Assembly: GCA_963835375.1 (NCBI GenBank)
Contig: CAWIGB010000004.1
Span: forward strand, 1 to 64,000
Length of the DNA: 64,000 nt
DNA from: Salinisphaera sp963835375
Lineage (GTDB): Bacteria > Pseudomonadota > Gammaproteobacteria > Nevskiales > Salinisphaeraceae
Direction: 5' to 3'
Shown: piece after piece, positions 41,941 to 51,306 of the stretch
Layout of the letters: every line of letters begins with the position of its first letter
Position numbering within the stretch: position 1 is the stretch's first letter
The notes under the pieces: model-generated
Told to the model about the DNA's origin: nothing
Seen by the model: only the letters and a program-made list of their open reading frames with translations
Databases searched by the model: none
Program-made: the position numbers and the translations under genes

Positions 41941-42711
41941 ATGTTCAAGAAGACCGCGATTGCTTTTGGCTTGGCCATTGTCACCGGCTCGGCGTTTGCC
42001 GCCTCTGGCATGGGGGCTTCGAGCGATACCAGCGCCGGGACGAGCGCCTCGGCGGTCGGTAGTCAGGCGAGCATGTCCGCCAGTGGTTCGCTTGCCGCCG
42101 AGTTCCACAAGCTCGACACCAACCACGACGGGGTGCTGAGCCCGAGCGAAGCAAAGGCTAACCCCAAGGTGGCCAAGCTTTACAATTCCATGGACACCAA
42201 TGCGTCGATCAAGACCGATCCGCATGCCAAGAAGGGCGATGAAAGTGCGGGCGGTATCACGCTCAACCAGTTCGAGGCCGGAATGCAGGCGGCCCGTGGC
42301 GGCGCCGCGGGACCGGCGGTTTCCGGTGGCGAGACCTATACCGTCATGAAAAACGGCAGCAAGCGCGTGATGTCGGACTCGGCCGGGCAGACCGGCAATG
42401 CCATGAATCGCACCCAACAGGGCATGCAGTCCGCCGGCCAGTCCATGAACAACACGGCTTCGCAGATGAATCAGAGTGCGCAGGATCGGATGTCCGGTAT
42501 GCAGGACAACATGCAGGATCGCGCCTCGCGGAAACGCAGCAACATGCAGAGCCAGACCGATCGCATGCATAACAACGCGGCGCAGACGGTGCAGCAGTCG
42601 GGCCGTGCCATGTCGAATAACGGCATGAGCGCGAGCGGCAGCATGAACCAAGGTTCGACCGCGCAGCCGCAGCAGCAAAAGTCGGGCGATTATGGCAACA
42701 AGCAGTACTGA
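41941..42711 (+). CDS. Secreted EF-hand protein with Met/Gln/Asn-rich tail
   Basis: 256 residues, uninterrupted. A clear Sec signal peptide (MFKKTAIAFGLAIVTGSAFA). One canonical EF-hand, LDTNHDGVLSPSEA, near residues 58-71, and a second weaker Asp-rich loop (MDTNASIKTDP). From about residue 140 on the protein is low in complexity and rich in Met, Gln, Asn and Ser, with repeated QMN, SGMQ and RMHNN patterns. Calcium binding in the periplasm or outside is likely. The tail resembles no family I know. AGGA lies eight bases before the ATG, and a terminator follows. Confidence 0.75.
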   Translation: MFKKTAIAFGLAIVTGSAFAASGMGASSDTSAGTSASAVGSQASMSASGSLAAEFHKLDTNHDGVLSPSEAKANPKVAKLYNSMDTNASIKTDPHAKKGDESAGGITLNQFEAGMQAARGGAAGPAVSGGETYTVMKNGSKRVMSDSAGQTGNAMNRTQQGMQSAGQSMNNTASQMNQSAQDRMSGMQDNMQDRASRKRSNMQSQTDRMHNNAAQTVQQSGRAMSNNGMSASGSMNQGSTAQPQQQKSGDYGNKQY

Positions 42712-42834
42712 GGCCTGAGCTCGCGGCAACAGTCGCGGTACGCGGGCTGACACAGCTCGCGTGACCCGACCCGCCGCCCCGTAGCTTCAAGGCGGCGGCG
42801 TCGACCGGTCGCAGAGTCTGGATTCGATGGATCG

Positions 42835-42862
42835 AACCGGACTTGGCGGCCGGTTTTGTTTT
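42835..42862 (+). terminator. Rho-independent terminator after the EF-hand gene
   Basis: AACCGG (42835-42840) pairs with CCGGTT (42850-42855), a nine-base loop lies between, and TTTTGTTTT follows. It separates the EF-hand gene from the urease cluster. Confidence 0.65.
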
Positions 42863-42898
42863 GTGTAGAAGATGACAGCTGAATCGCGCTCGGAGTGA

Positions 42899-43774
42899 TC
42901 GATCAGCTCGCCCACCGACATTGCCACGGACACGTCTTGGCCCGAACCCGGGTGGCGCGCTCGGCTCGATCTCACCATCGCGCGGCGCGGTGAACGCAGC
43001 GTGGCAACGCGGCGGCGTCATCGGGGCCCGGTTTACGTGCAGCGGCCGCTTTATCCCGAGCGGGACGGTACCGCGCACATCATGCTGCTGCATCCGCCAG
43101 GTGGCGTGGTTCAGGGCGACGAAATCGCCTTCGACATCGAGCTCGAGCCGAGCTCGCGGGCGCTGGTCACCACGCCGTCGGCGGCCAAGCTGTATCGATC
43201 TCCGGTTCGGGCCAGCCGGCAGTGCGCCCGCTTGCGTATCGGTGCCGCTGCCCAGATGGAGTGGCTGCCCCAGGAAACCATCGTGTTCGATGGGGCGCGG
43301 GCGGAGAATTCGCTCGATCTGGACCTGGCGTGCGATGCGCGCGCCATCACCTGGGATATCTGGACACTCGGCCGGCCCGCCGCGAACGAGGCCTTCAATA
43401 GCGGTCATTATGACGGCCGGTTGTGCGTGCGGGTCGACGATGAGCTGAAGTGGCACGAGCGCACGCTGGTGCCCGGCGCCGGGGAATCGTCCTTCCAGAA
43501 GGCACGCTGGGGATTGAATGGTGCGCGCGCCATGGGCACGTTCATTGCTTATCGACCGGAAGGGTTCGATGAAACCGTGACGGCGGATATCCGGAGACAA
43601 TGTGCGGAGCACGACATCGCCAGCGGCGTATCGGCGGTCGACGGCCTGTTGATCGTCCGGGCGACGGCGCGCGAAGCGCGATTGCTGCAGGCCCATTGCC
43701 ACCGGTTGTGGCAATCGCTGCGGCCGCTGGTATTGAACAAATCGGCCGTTGTGCCCCGTATCTGGGCAACTTAG
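42899..43774 (+). CDS. ureD: Urease accessory protein UreD (start unresolved)
   Basis: UreD forms the scaffold to which UreF and UreG bind on apo-urease. The conserved N-terminus is visible (GWRARLDLTIARRGERS, then VYVQRPLYPERDGTAHIMLL), as are LHPPGGVVQGDE and PQETIVFDGARAENSLDLDL. In this frame there is no ATG, GTG or TTG between the stop at 42896-42898 and the GTG at 43001, which would lose the conserved start. An in-frame ATG at 42872 is followed eight codons later by that stop. A sequence error just upstream, or an ATT start at 42920, would solve it. About 285 residues. First gene of the urease cluster. Confidence 0.88.
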   Translation, partial: SISSPTDIATDTSWPEPGWRARLDLTIARRGERSVATRRRHRGPVYVQRPLYPERDGTAHIMLLHPPGGVVQGDEIAFDIELEPSSRALVTTPSAAKLYRSPVRASRQCARLRIGAAAQMEWLPQETIVFDGARAENSLDLDLACDARAITWDIWTLGRPAANEAFNSGHYDGRLCVRVDDELKWHERTLVPGAGESSFQKARWGLNGARAMGTFIAYRPEGFDETVTADIRRQCAEHDIASGVSAVDGLLIVRATAREARLLQAHCHRLWQSLRPLVLNKSAVVPRIWAT

Positions 43775-43868
43775 GCTCTGCGCCCCCGGCTAACGCCGGC
43801 CTGGGTATCGGGCCCACCGTCTCGGCGAATGTTTTGCGATTCGGCGGGCGGCGCAGGCGGCTGTCATT

Positions 43869-43886
43869 TTGGCACCTATTCGTGCA
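43869..43886 (+). promoter_or_regulatory. Weak sigma-54-like element upstream of ureA
   Basis: TTGGCAC at 43869-43875 and GTGCA at 43882-43886 resemble the -24/-12 elements of nitrogen-regulated promoters, but the spacing is one base too long. It lies about 75 bases before ureA in a 185-base gap after ureD. Given the indel rate of this sequence the spacing could be wrong. Confidence 0.25.
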
Positions 43887-43959
43887 TCAGCGCGCCGTAC
43901 ATCGATTGTCAGGCCGGGCTCGATCGACGTGCCGATCGCCCACCGAATGAGAATGCGCC

Positions 43960-44262
43960 ATGGAACTCACGCCTCGAGAAAAAGACAAGCTGCTGATCTT
44001 CTCGGCCGGGCTGCTCGCCGAGCGGCGTCGCGAGCGTGGTCTTAAGCTGAATTATCCCGAGGCCATGGCATTCATCGCCTCGGCGCTCATGGAAGGCGCC
44101 CGGGCGGGCCGCTCGGTGGCGGAGATGATGGACTACGGCCGCACGCTGCTCTCGCGTGAGGACGTCATGGAAGGCGTGCCGGAAATGCTGACCGAGGTCC
44201 AGGTCGAGGCGACGTTCACGGATGGCACCAAGCTCGTTACCGTCCACGACCCGATTGTCTGA
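43960..44262 (+). CDS. ureA: Urease gamma subunit UreA
   Basis: 100 residues, uninterrupted. MELTPREKDKLLIFSAGLLA, ALMEGARAGRSVAEMMDYG and VQVEATFTDGTKLVTVHDPI are standard for the gamma chain. Separate ureA, ureB and ureC genes fit the usual proteobacterial three-subunit enzyme. ureB follows after seven bases. Confidence 0.98.
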   Translation: MELTPREKDKLLIFSAGLLAERRRERGLKLNYPEAMAFIASALMEGARAGRSVAEMMDYGRTLLSREDVMEGVPEMLTEVQVEATFTDGTKLVTVHDPIV

Positions 44263-44269
44263 GGTGGCC

Positions 44270-44590
44270 ATGATTCCAGGCGAAATTCTGCCGGCTGAAG
44301 GGGAGATCGAAATTAACGCGGGCCGGGAACGACGCGAGATCGAGGTCGCCAATACCGGCGATCGCCCGGTGCAGGTCGGGTCGCATTATCATTTCGCCGA
44401 GACCAATCCGGCACTCGAGTTCGATCGAGCGGCAGCACGCGGGTTCCGGCTCGATGTACCAGCGGGCACGGCGATCCGCTTCGAACCCGGGGCCACGCGA
44501 ACGGTTGCCCTGGTGGCCTACGTGGGCCGGCGCACCATCTATGGTTTTCATGGCCAGGTCATGGGCCCGCTAGATGAGGATTCGGCATGA
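44270..44590 (+). CDS. ureB: Urease beta subunit UreB
   Basis: 106 residues, uninterrupted. MIPGEILPAEGEIEINAGRE, VGSHYHFAETNPALEFDR and GYH-type turn YGFHGQVMGPLD are typical. ATG 44270 was chosen over the frame-open 44222 because it matches the family start. Overlaps ureC by ATGA. Confidence 0.98.
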   Translation: MIPGEILPAEGEIEINAGRERREIEVANTGDRPVQVGSHYHFAETNPALEFDRAAARGFRLDVPAGTAIRFEPGATRTVALVAYVGRRTIYGFHGQVMGPLDEDSA

Positions 44591-46290
44591 GCCATATGGA
44601 TCGGACAGCCTATGCCGAGATGTTCGGGCCCGCAGCGGGTGATCGCGTGCGACTCGGCGATACGGCTCTGGTCATCGAGGTCGAATCCGATACCGGACAT
44701 TACGGCGACGAAGTGAAGTTCGGCGGCGGCAAGGTCGTGCGCGACGGGATGGGCCAGAGCCAGCACGACAACGATATCGCCGCCGATACGGTGATCACCA
44801 ATGCCGTGATTGTCGACTGGTGGGGCATCGTCAAGGCCGACGTCGGCATCTCCGGCGGCCGAATCTCCGGCATCGGCAAGGCCGGCAATCCGGACGTCAT
44901 GGACGGCGTGCAGATCGTCATCGGGCCGGGCACCGAGATCATCGCCGGCGAGGGCCAGATCCTGACCGCCGGCGGTATCGATGCCCATATCCATTTCGTC
45001 TGCCCGCAGCAGATCGAGGAGGCGCTGGTATCGGGCGTGACCACCATGATCGGCGGCGGCACGGGGCCGGCGACGGGCACCAAGGCCACCACGGCCACGC
45101 CGGGGCCCTGGCACATGCACCGTATGCTCGAAGCGGCCGAGGCCTTTCCGATGAACCTCGGGTTTCTCGGCAAGGGCAATGGCAGTCTGCCCGGACCGTT
45201 GCATGATCAGGTCGCGGCCGGGGCCTGCGGCTTGAAGCTGCATGAAGACTGGGGCACCACGCCGGCCGCCATCGACAACTGTCTGACCGTGGCGGATGAG
45301 ACGGACGTACAGGTCGCCATCCATACCGATACGCTCAACGAATCCGGTTTCGTGGAGGACACGTTCGCGGCCTTCAAGCATCGCGTGATCCACACCTATC
45401 ACACCGAGGGGGCGGGCGGCGGCCATGCGCCGGACATCATCACGGCGGCCGGCAAGCCCAACGTGTTGCCGTCGAGCACCAACCCGACGCGGCCGTACAC
45501 CGCCAATACGGTCGACGAGCACCTCGACATGCTCATGGTCTGTCATCACCTGAGCCCGTCGATCGCCGAGGACGTGGCGTTCGCCGATTCGCGGATCCGT
45601 CGCGAGACGATCGCCGCCGAGGATATCCTGCACGATCTGGGTGCGTTTTCGATGATCGCTTCCGATTCGCAGGCGATGGGTCGGGTGGGCGAGGTGATCA
45701 CCCGCACCTGGCAGACCGCGCACAAGATGCGGGTCCAGCGCGGACCGGCACCGGGTGACTCCGAGCGGGCCGACAACGCGCGCGTGAAGCGTTATATCGC
45801 CAAGTACACCATCAACCCGGCGATCACCCACGGCATTGCCCGGGAGGTCGGTTCGGTCGAGGTCGGCAAGCTCGCTGATCTGGTGCTGTGGAAACCGGCG
45901 TTCTTCGGCACCAAGCCGGCCACGGTCATCAAGGGCGGCGTGATTGCCATGGCACCGATGGGCGACCCGAACGCGTCCATTCCCACGCCGCAGCCGGTGC
46001 ACTACCGCTCGATGTTCGGTGCCTACGGCCGTTCGGTTACCTCGACGTCGGTGACCTTCACCTCGGCTGCCGCGCTGTCTGCCGGCATTGGCGACCAACT
46101 CGGCCTCGCCAAGCGCCTGGTCGCGGTTGCCGATACCCGGCGACTTTCCAAGGCTGACATGCGCAACAATGATGCGCTGCCGCACATAGAAGTTGACCCT
46201 CAGACGTATGACGTACGCGCCGACGGCGAACTTCTGGTTTGCGAACCGGCCGACGAACTGCCGCTGGCACAGCGTTATTTCCTGTTCTAA
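44587..46290 (+). CDS. ureC: Urease alpha (catalytic) subunit UreC
   Basis: 567 residues, uninterrupted. Hydrolyses urea at a dinuclear nickel site. Ligands are all visible: DAHIHFVCP (two His), GLKLHEDWG (the Lys that is carbamylated, and His), AIHTDTLNE and TYHTEGAGGGHAPD (His), and ASDSQAMGR (Asp). The flap His cluster is MVCHHLSP. Length and motifs are normal, so the enzyme should be active once nickel is inserted. Confidence 0.99.
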   Translation: MSHMDRTAYAEMFGPAAGDRVRLGDTALVIEVESDTGHYGDEVKFGGGKVVRDGMGQSQHDNDIAADTVITNAVIVDWWGIVKADVGISGGRISGIGKAGNPDVMDGVQIVIGPGTEIIAGEGQILTAGGIDAHIHFVCPQQIEEALVSGVTTMIGGGTGPATGTKATTATPGPWHMHRMLEAAEAFPMNLGFLGKGNGSLPGPLHDQVAAGACGLKLHEDWGTTPAAIDNCLTVADETDVQVAIHTDTLNESGFVEDTFAAFKHRVIHTYHTEGAGGGHAPDIITAAGKPNVLPSSTNPTRPYTANTVDEHLDMLMVCHHLSPSIAEDVAFADSRIRRETIAAEDILHDLGAFSMIASDSQAMGRVGEVITRTWQTAHKMRVQRGPAPGDSERADNARVKRYIAKYTINPAITHGIAREVGSVEVGKLADLVLWKPAFFGTKPATVIKGGVIAMAPMGDPNASIPTPQPVHYRSMFGAYGRSVTSTSVTFTSAAALSAGIGDQLGLAKRLVAVADTRRLSKADMRNNDALPHIEVDPQTYDVRADGELLVCEPADELPLAQRYFLF

Positions 46291-46314
46291 TTCGGCCCCT
46301 CGTCCTCGACCTGC

Positions 46315-46876
<562 letters not shown>

Positions 46877-46880
<4 letters not shown>

Positions 46881-47569
46881 CGCCGGCCGCGACGCTCGCG
46901 CTGCAGCGATTGCTGCAACTGGCCAGCCCGTCGCTTCCGGTCGGCGCCTTCGCGTATTCCGAAGGCCTGGAAGCCGCCGTGGAACAGGGCGGGCTGCGCA
47001 GCGAAGCGGATGTACGTGACTGGCTCGCTGCCAGCCTTGAGGCCACGCTCGTACCGCTCGATCTCGCCGTGTATTTCCGTCTGCACGCCGCCTGGGAGGC
47101 AGGATGCGTGGAGCGGGTCAGCCGATGGAGCCGTTATCTGCTGACCTCGCGCGAAACCGCCGAGCGACGGGCTCAGGAGCGCCATCTTGGGCACGCCCTG
47201 GCGACCTTGCTCGATGGCATGCATGAGCCTGACGCCGGAGACTGGCGTCTCGGCGGGGCGCATGCCGGAGCCGTTTCGTTCGCGGCACTATGGGCGCTTG
47301 CCGCGACACGCTGGCATATCGAGTCGCGGATGGCTGCTTCCGGGCTGGCCTGGGCGTGGCTGGAAAATCAGGTTCTGGCAGCGGTGAAACTGGTGCCGTT
47401 GGGGCAGACGCAGGGCCAGCAATTGTTATTCGATCTGGCCGAACGCGTGCCAGGCGCTGTTGCGCGTGCGGCGGAACTTACCGACGCCGAACTGGGCGGT
47501 TCACTGCCGGGCGTTGCGCTGGCCAGCACGGCACACGAAACCCTGTACTCGCGTCTTTACCGTTCCTGA
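46877..47569 (+). CDS. ureF: Urease accessory protein UreF
   Basis: About 230 residues. Part of the UreD-UreF-UreG maturation complex. LQLASPSLPVGAFAYSEGLE is the family start; later ALAATRWHIESRMAASGLAW and AVKLVPLGQTQGQQLLFDLA are conserved. Uninterrupted. No ATG or GTG lies in frame just before it; TTG 46877 overlaps the predicted ureE stop (TTGA), so coupling to ureE is likely. A GGGAG at 46854 is too far away for this codon. Confidence 0.93.
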
Positions 47570-47592
47570 CTGATCATCTGAATGAGGTACTG

Positions 47593-48204
47593 ATGGACAA
47601 GCAATCCCCCCTGCGGGTCGGCATCGGCGGACCGGTCGGTTCGGGCAAGACCGCGCTTACCGATGCGTTGTGCAAGGCCATGCGCGGCCGCTATTCGATT
47701 GCCGTGGTCACCAACGACATCTATACCCGTGAGGATGCGGATTTCCTGATCCGCAGCGGCGCCTTGCCGGAGGAGCGCATTCGGGGCGTGGAGACCGGCG
47801 GTTGTCCGCATACCGCGATTCGCGAGGATGCCTCGGCGAACCTGGCCGCCATCGATCAGCTTGCCGCCGAGTTCGACGATCTGGATGTCATCCTGATCGA
47901 AAGCGGAGGAGACAATCTGGCCGCGACATTTTCACCGGAACTGTCGGACCTGACGTTGTATGTGATCGATGTTTCGGCCGGCGACAAGATCCCGCGCAAG
48001 GGCGGGCCCGGCATCACGCGCTCGGATCTTCTGGTGATCAACAAGACCGATCTCGCGCCGTATGTGGGCGCGTCGCTCGAGGTCATGGAGCGCGACGCGA
48101 AAATGATGCGCGGCGAGCGCCCGACCCTGTTCACCAATCTGCGGGCCGGTGACGGGATCGAGGAAATCACCGCCTTTATCGAGCGTGAGGGCGTTCTGGC
48201 CTGA
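47593..48204 (+). CDS. ureG: Urease GTPase chaperone UreG
   Basis: 203 residues, uninterrupted. SIMIBI GTPase that couples GTP hydrolysis to nickel insertion. P-loop GIGGPVGSGKTALTDAL; metal-binding ETGGCPHTAIREDAS (Cys-Pro-His); ESGGDNLAATFSPEL; and NKTDLAPYVGA for guanine recognition. GAGG lies six bases before the ATG. Last maturation gene of the urease run. Confidence 0.98.
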   Translation: MDKQSPLRVGIGGPVGSGKTALTDALCKAMRGRYSIAVVTNDIYTREDADFLIRSGALPEERIRGVETGGCPHTAIREDASANLAAIDQLAAEFDDLDVILIESGGDNLAATFSPELSDLTLYVIDVSAGDKIPRKGGPGITRSDLLVINKTDLAPYVGASLEVMERDAKMMRGERPTLFTNLRAGDGIEEITAFIEREGVLA

Positions 48205-48542
48205 GTGATGCACGCTCATGGTGCGCATGCACCCTGAGCGAACTTCTGTGGCCCGCGGCTCGCCGCCGGTCTGTGGCCATTCATTTCGGGCGTCGCGCCC
48301 AAGGCCGCCCGAATATGTTCGGATTGCCGCAAGGCAAGGCGCGAGCCGCCGTTCATAGGGGTTGCCACGATCATCGCAACCACCCCGTCCGAGGCGATAC
48401 CGGGCAGCAATACGGAGGCCGAGAGGTATCCGCAGCTCTCCGGCCGCACAGCCGGCGCGTTCGCGGCGTCGGGTATCGGCCGGCCCGTGCGGCTCGGCTA
48501 CCGTGGCATCAACCTTGCAGCACATCGACCAAATTCCAAGGG
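48205..48542. other. Gene-free stretch between ureG and the NCS1 permease gene
   Basis: 338 bases with open but non-conserved frames. An imperfect inverted repeat (GCGATACC near 48399 with GGTATCCGC near 48427) could form a stem with a loop of about 20 bases. I see no known riboswitch and no clear terminator. It probably holds a promoter or leader for the permease. Confidence 0.45.
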
Positions 48543-50171
48543 ATGGTGGATGTGGCAGTCACAAGCGAAGAAATCACTCGGCCTCGGGAACAGCTCGCGG
48601 CGAAAAACGAGACACTGGAGGATTACACCCTGCGCTATGCGCCGCATTCGTTCCGGCGCTGGGGCCCGGCGACGGTCGCGATCACCGCGCTGGGCGGCAT
48701 TGCCTATCTGGCCGATTTCTCGATCGGCGCGAGCATTGCCATCAGCTATGGCACGGCCAACGCCATTCTGGCGATTCTATTCGCGGCTGCGCTGATCTTC
48801 GTCACCGGACTGCCGCTGGCCTACTACGCGGCGCGCTACAACATCGATCTGGACCTGATCACCCGCGGCTCGGGCTTCGGTTACTACGGCTCGGTGCTCA
48901 CGGCGGTCATCTTCGCCTCGTTCACCTTCATCTTCTTTGCTCTCGAAGGGTCGATCATGGCTCAGGGGCTGCTGCTGGGGCTGGGCATTCCGTTATGGCT
49001 GGGCTATCTGGCATCGACACTGATCGTGCTGCCGCTGGTGATCTATGGCATGAAAGCCTTGTCCAAACTGCAGCTCTGGACCACGCCGTTCTGGCTGATC
49101 CTGATGGCGGCGCCGGTGATCTATCTGGTGTCCGCCCAGCCCCAGGTCATCGGTGACTGGCTGGCATATACCGGCACCCAGGGGTACGGCGGGGTCAGCC
49201 TGGCCGCGGTGATGCTCGGTGCCGGCGTGGTGCTGGCGCTGATGGGCCAGATCGGCGAGCAGATCGACTATCTCCGCTTCATGCCGGCCAAGACCGAGGC
49301 CAATCGCGGCCAGTGGTGGGCGGCGGTACTGGCGGCCGGCCCGGGCTGGGTGATTCTGGGCGCGATCAAGCAGATGATCGGAGCGCTGCTGGCGTTCTAT
49401 CTGCTGTCCAAGGTTGCGAATTCGGCAGCGACCGAGCCGGTACGCCAGTTCGTCTCGATATTTTCCGACATGGTTCCGGCCTGGCTGGCGCTGGCTCTCG
49501 CGGTGGTTCTGGTGGTGATCAGCCAGATCAAGATCAACGTCACCAACGCCTACTCCGGATCGCTGGCCTGGACCAACGCCTTCACCCGCATCACCCGCCA
49601 TTACCCCGGCCGTGTGGTGTTCGTGGTTGTCAACGTGAGCATCGCGCTGGCGCTCATGGAAGGTGACATGTTCGCCGTGCTCAACAACATTCTGGGGTTC
49701 TACTCGAACTGCGCGATCGCCTGGGTGGTGGTCGTGGCCACCGATATCGTCGTCAACAAGTATCTGCTCGGTATCTCGCCCAAACTGCCGGAGTTCCGCC
49801 GCGGCATGCTCTATCCGGTCAACCCGGTGGGCACGGTATCGTTCCTGCTGGCCGCCGGGTTGGCGATCGTGGCTTATTTCGGCGGATTTGGCAGCTTCCT
49901 GTCGTCATACCCGCCGCTGATTGCGGTCTTTCTGGGCGTGATCTGCCCGCCCGTTCTGGCGCTGGCCACCGGGGGCCGCTATTACCTCAGAAGCACGAAT
50001 GACGGGGTGGACACGCCGCGCTTCACGGCAGACGGTACACCGTCCGATCAGGGGTATGAATGCGGCGCCTGCAACGCCGAGTTCGAGCGACCGGACGTGC
50101 TGCATTCGTCGCATCACGGCGGCGTCGTCTGTTCGCTCTGTCGTGCCGTCGAGCCGATCGGGGCAAGGTAA
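48543..50171 (+). CDS. NCS1-family nucleobase/cation symporter with C-terminal zinc-ribbon tail
   Basis: About 542 residues, uninterrupted, with some twelve membrane segments. N-terminal features YAPHSFRRWGP and SFGASIAI-like ISIGASIAISYG resemble the cytosine/purine permease (CodB) family. After the last membrane segment a hydrophilic tail has CGACNAEFERPDVLHSSHHG followed by VCSLC: two CxxC pairs plus His, a likely zinc ribbon, unusual for this family. ATG 48543 (MVDVAVTSEEITRPREQ) has AAGGG just upstream; the frame is open to 48273 but unconserved. Position between urease and nickel permease genes suggests uptake of urea or a urea-yielding purine or pyrimidine. Substrate not known. Confidence 0.82.
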   Translation: MVDVAVTSEEITRPREQLAAKNETLEDYTLRYAPHSFRRWGPATVAITALGGIAYLADFSIGASIAISYGTANAILAILFAAALIFVTGLPLAYYAARYNIDLDLITRGSGFGYYGSVLTAVIFASFTFIFFALEGSIMAQGLLLGLGIPLWLGYLASTLIVLPLVIYGMKALSKLQLWTTPFWLILMAAPVIYLVSAQPQVIGDWLAYTGTQGYGGVSLAAVMLGAGVVLALMGQIGEQIDYLRFMPAKTEANRGQWWAAVLAAGPGWVILGAIKQMIGALLAFYLLSKVANSAATEPVRQFVSIFSDMVPAWLALALAVVLVVISQIKINVTNAYSGSLAWTNAFTRITRHYPGRVVFVVVNVSIALALMEGDMFAVLNNILGFYSNCAIAWVVVVATDIVVNKYLLGISPKLPEFRRGMLYPVNPVGTVSFLLAAGLAIVAYFGGFGSFLSSYPPLIAVFLGVICPPVLALATGGRYYLRSTNDGVDTPRFTADGTPSDQGYECGACNAEFERPDVLHSSHHGGVVCSLCRAVEPIGAR

Positions 50172-50190
50172 GCGGCATGCGTGGTTTCGA

Positions 50191-51231
50191 ATGGCTGAGC
50201 CGGCTGCCATGAGCGCCGGCGAGGGCCATGCCGACGACAGCGGTCCGCGGCGCATCGCAAGCCTGGCCGCCGCCGTTGTCGGCTTGCACCTCGTCGGCGT
50301 TGCCGTTCTTGTGGCGGCCGCCGCCCAGGGTACGTTGCTTTTCGGCCTGGGCACGCTGGCGTATCTGTTGGGTCTGCGTCATGCCTTCGATATCGACCAT
50401 ATCGCGGCGATCGACAACGTGACCCGCAAGTTGACGCGGGATGGGCGCCCGCCAGCGTTCGTGGGATTTGCCTTTTCGCTCGGGCATTCCTCGGTGGTTT
50501 TCGGGCTGTGTGTGCTGGCCGCCGTCTTTTCCCGACGCATTGGTGCGCATATCGACGGCGTGGCCGACGCGGGGGCATGGATCGGTACGCTGGCTTCGGC
50601 GTCTTTTCTGACCCTGATCGCGCTGGTCAACTTTCAGATCCTGCGCCAGCTGTGGCATCGATACCGGCAGCCGGATAACATCGGCGCCGACGGAGAGATC
50701 GAGGCGCTGCTGGCCCGGCGTGGTCTGCTGCTGCGCTGGCTTGGGCGCGGTTATCGCTGGATCGATACGAGCTGGAAGATGTATCCGCTCGGGCTGGCTT
50801 TCGGCCTCGGTTTTGATACCGCCACGGAGATCGCGTTGCTGGGCCTGTCGGCCGCGGCCGCGCAGCATACCGGCTGGGCGCCCTGGATGATGCTCGCACT
50901 CCCGGTACTGTTTGCCGCGGGGATGACGCTCATGGATTCGGTCAACGGCCTGCTCATGCAGCGGGCCTATCGCTGGGGGGATGGTGACCGGCGTCTGGGC
51001 TTCAATCTCGTGGTGACGGGTCTGTCGATCGTGCTGGCGTTCGTTGTCGGCGGGCTCGAATGGGTTCGACTGGCGGCGGATGCGTGGGCGCCGAATGGCC
51101 TGTTATCGGCCTGGCTGGATGCCATGCCCACGGCTGTCTTCGGTCTGGTGGTGCTGGTCGCATTCGCGCTGATCTGGCTGGCCGGCTATGGCATGCAGCG
51201 TCGCGCGGCTGGATCGCGGTCGTCGGGCTGA
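50191..51231 (+). CDS. NiCoT-family nickel/cobalt permease
   Basis: About 346 residues, uninterrupted, eight membrane segments. The signature LRHAFDIDHIAAIDNVTRKL (HX4DH) and FSLGHSSVVFG, LGFDTATEIALLGL and LFAAGMTLMDSVNG are those of HoxN/NixA transporters. Next to urease, nickel for UreC is the obvious cargo. Start ATG 50191 or 50209, both with weak ribosome sites; they lie 20-38 bases after the permease stop, so the two are probably co-transcribed. Confidence 0.93.
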   Translation: MAEPAAMSAGEGHADDSGPRRIASLAAAVVGLHLVGVAVLVAAAAQGTLLFGLGTLAYLLGLRHAFDIDHIAAIDNVTRKLTRDGRPPAFVGFAFSLGHSSVVFGLCVLAAVFSRRIGAHIDGVADAGAWIGTLASASFLTLIALVNFQILRQLWHRYRQPDNIGADGEIEALLARRGLLLRWLGRGYRWIDTSWKMYPLGLAFGLGFDTATEIALLGLSAAAAQHTGWAPWMMLALPVLFAAGMTLMDSVNGLLMQRAYRWGDGDRRLGFNLVVTGLSIVLAFVVGGLEWVRLAADAWAPNGLLSAWLDAMPTAVFGLVVLVAFALIWLAGYGMQRRAAGSRSSG

Positions 51232-51235
51232 TACG

Positions 51236-51267
51236 AAAAAGCCGGCGGAGCGTCATGCCCCGCCAGC
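51236..51267 (-). terminator. Rho-independent terminator of the nemA-like gene
   Basis: On the minus strand GCTGGCGG pairs with CCGCCGGC (one G-T pair) around a loop of about 12-16 bases, followed by TTTTT (51236-51240). The stem spans 51241-51267. It sits between the convergent nickel permease and Old Yellow Enzyme genes. Confidence 0.75.
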
Positions 51268-51306
51268 TCGATGTTGCGGGCTGTCGCCCGAGGGGAACCG
51301 GCCGTA

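Noticed and set aside
48395..48440. GGCCGAGAGGT resembles part of the guanidine-I (ykkC) riboswitch upstream of the permease
   Set aside because: The other conserved blocks (CUAGGGUUCCG and ACACGG...AAAGCCCGGGAG) are missing, so the match is too short.
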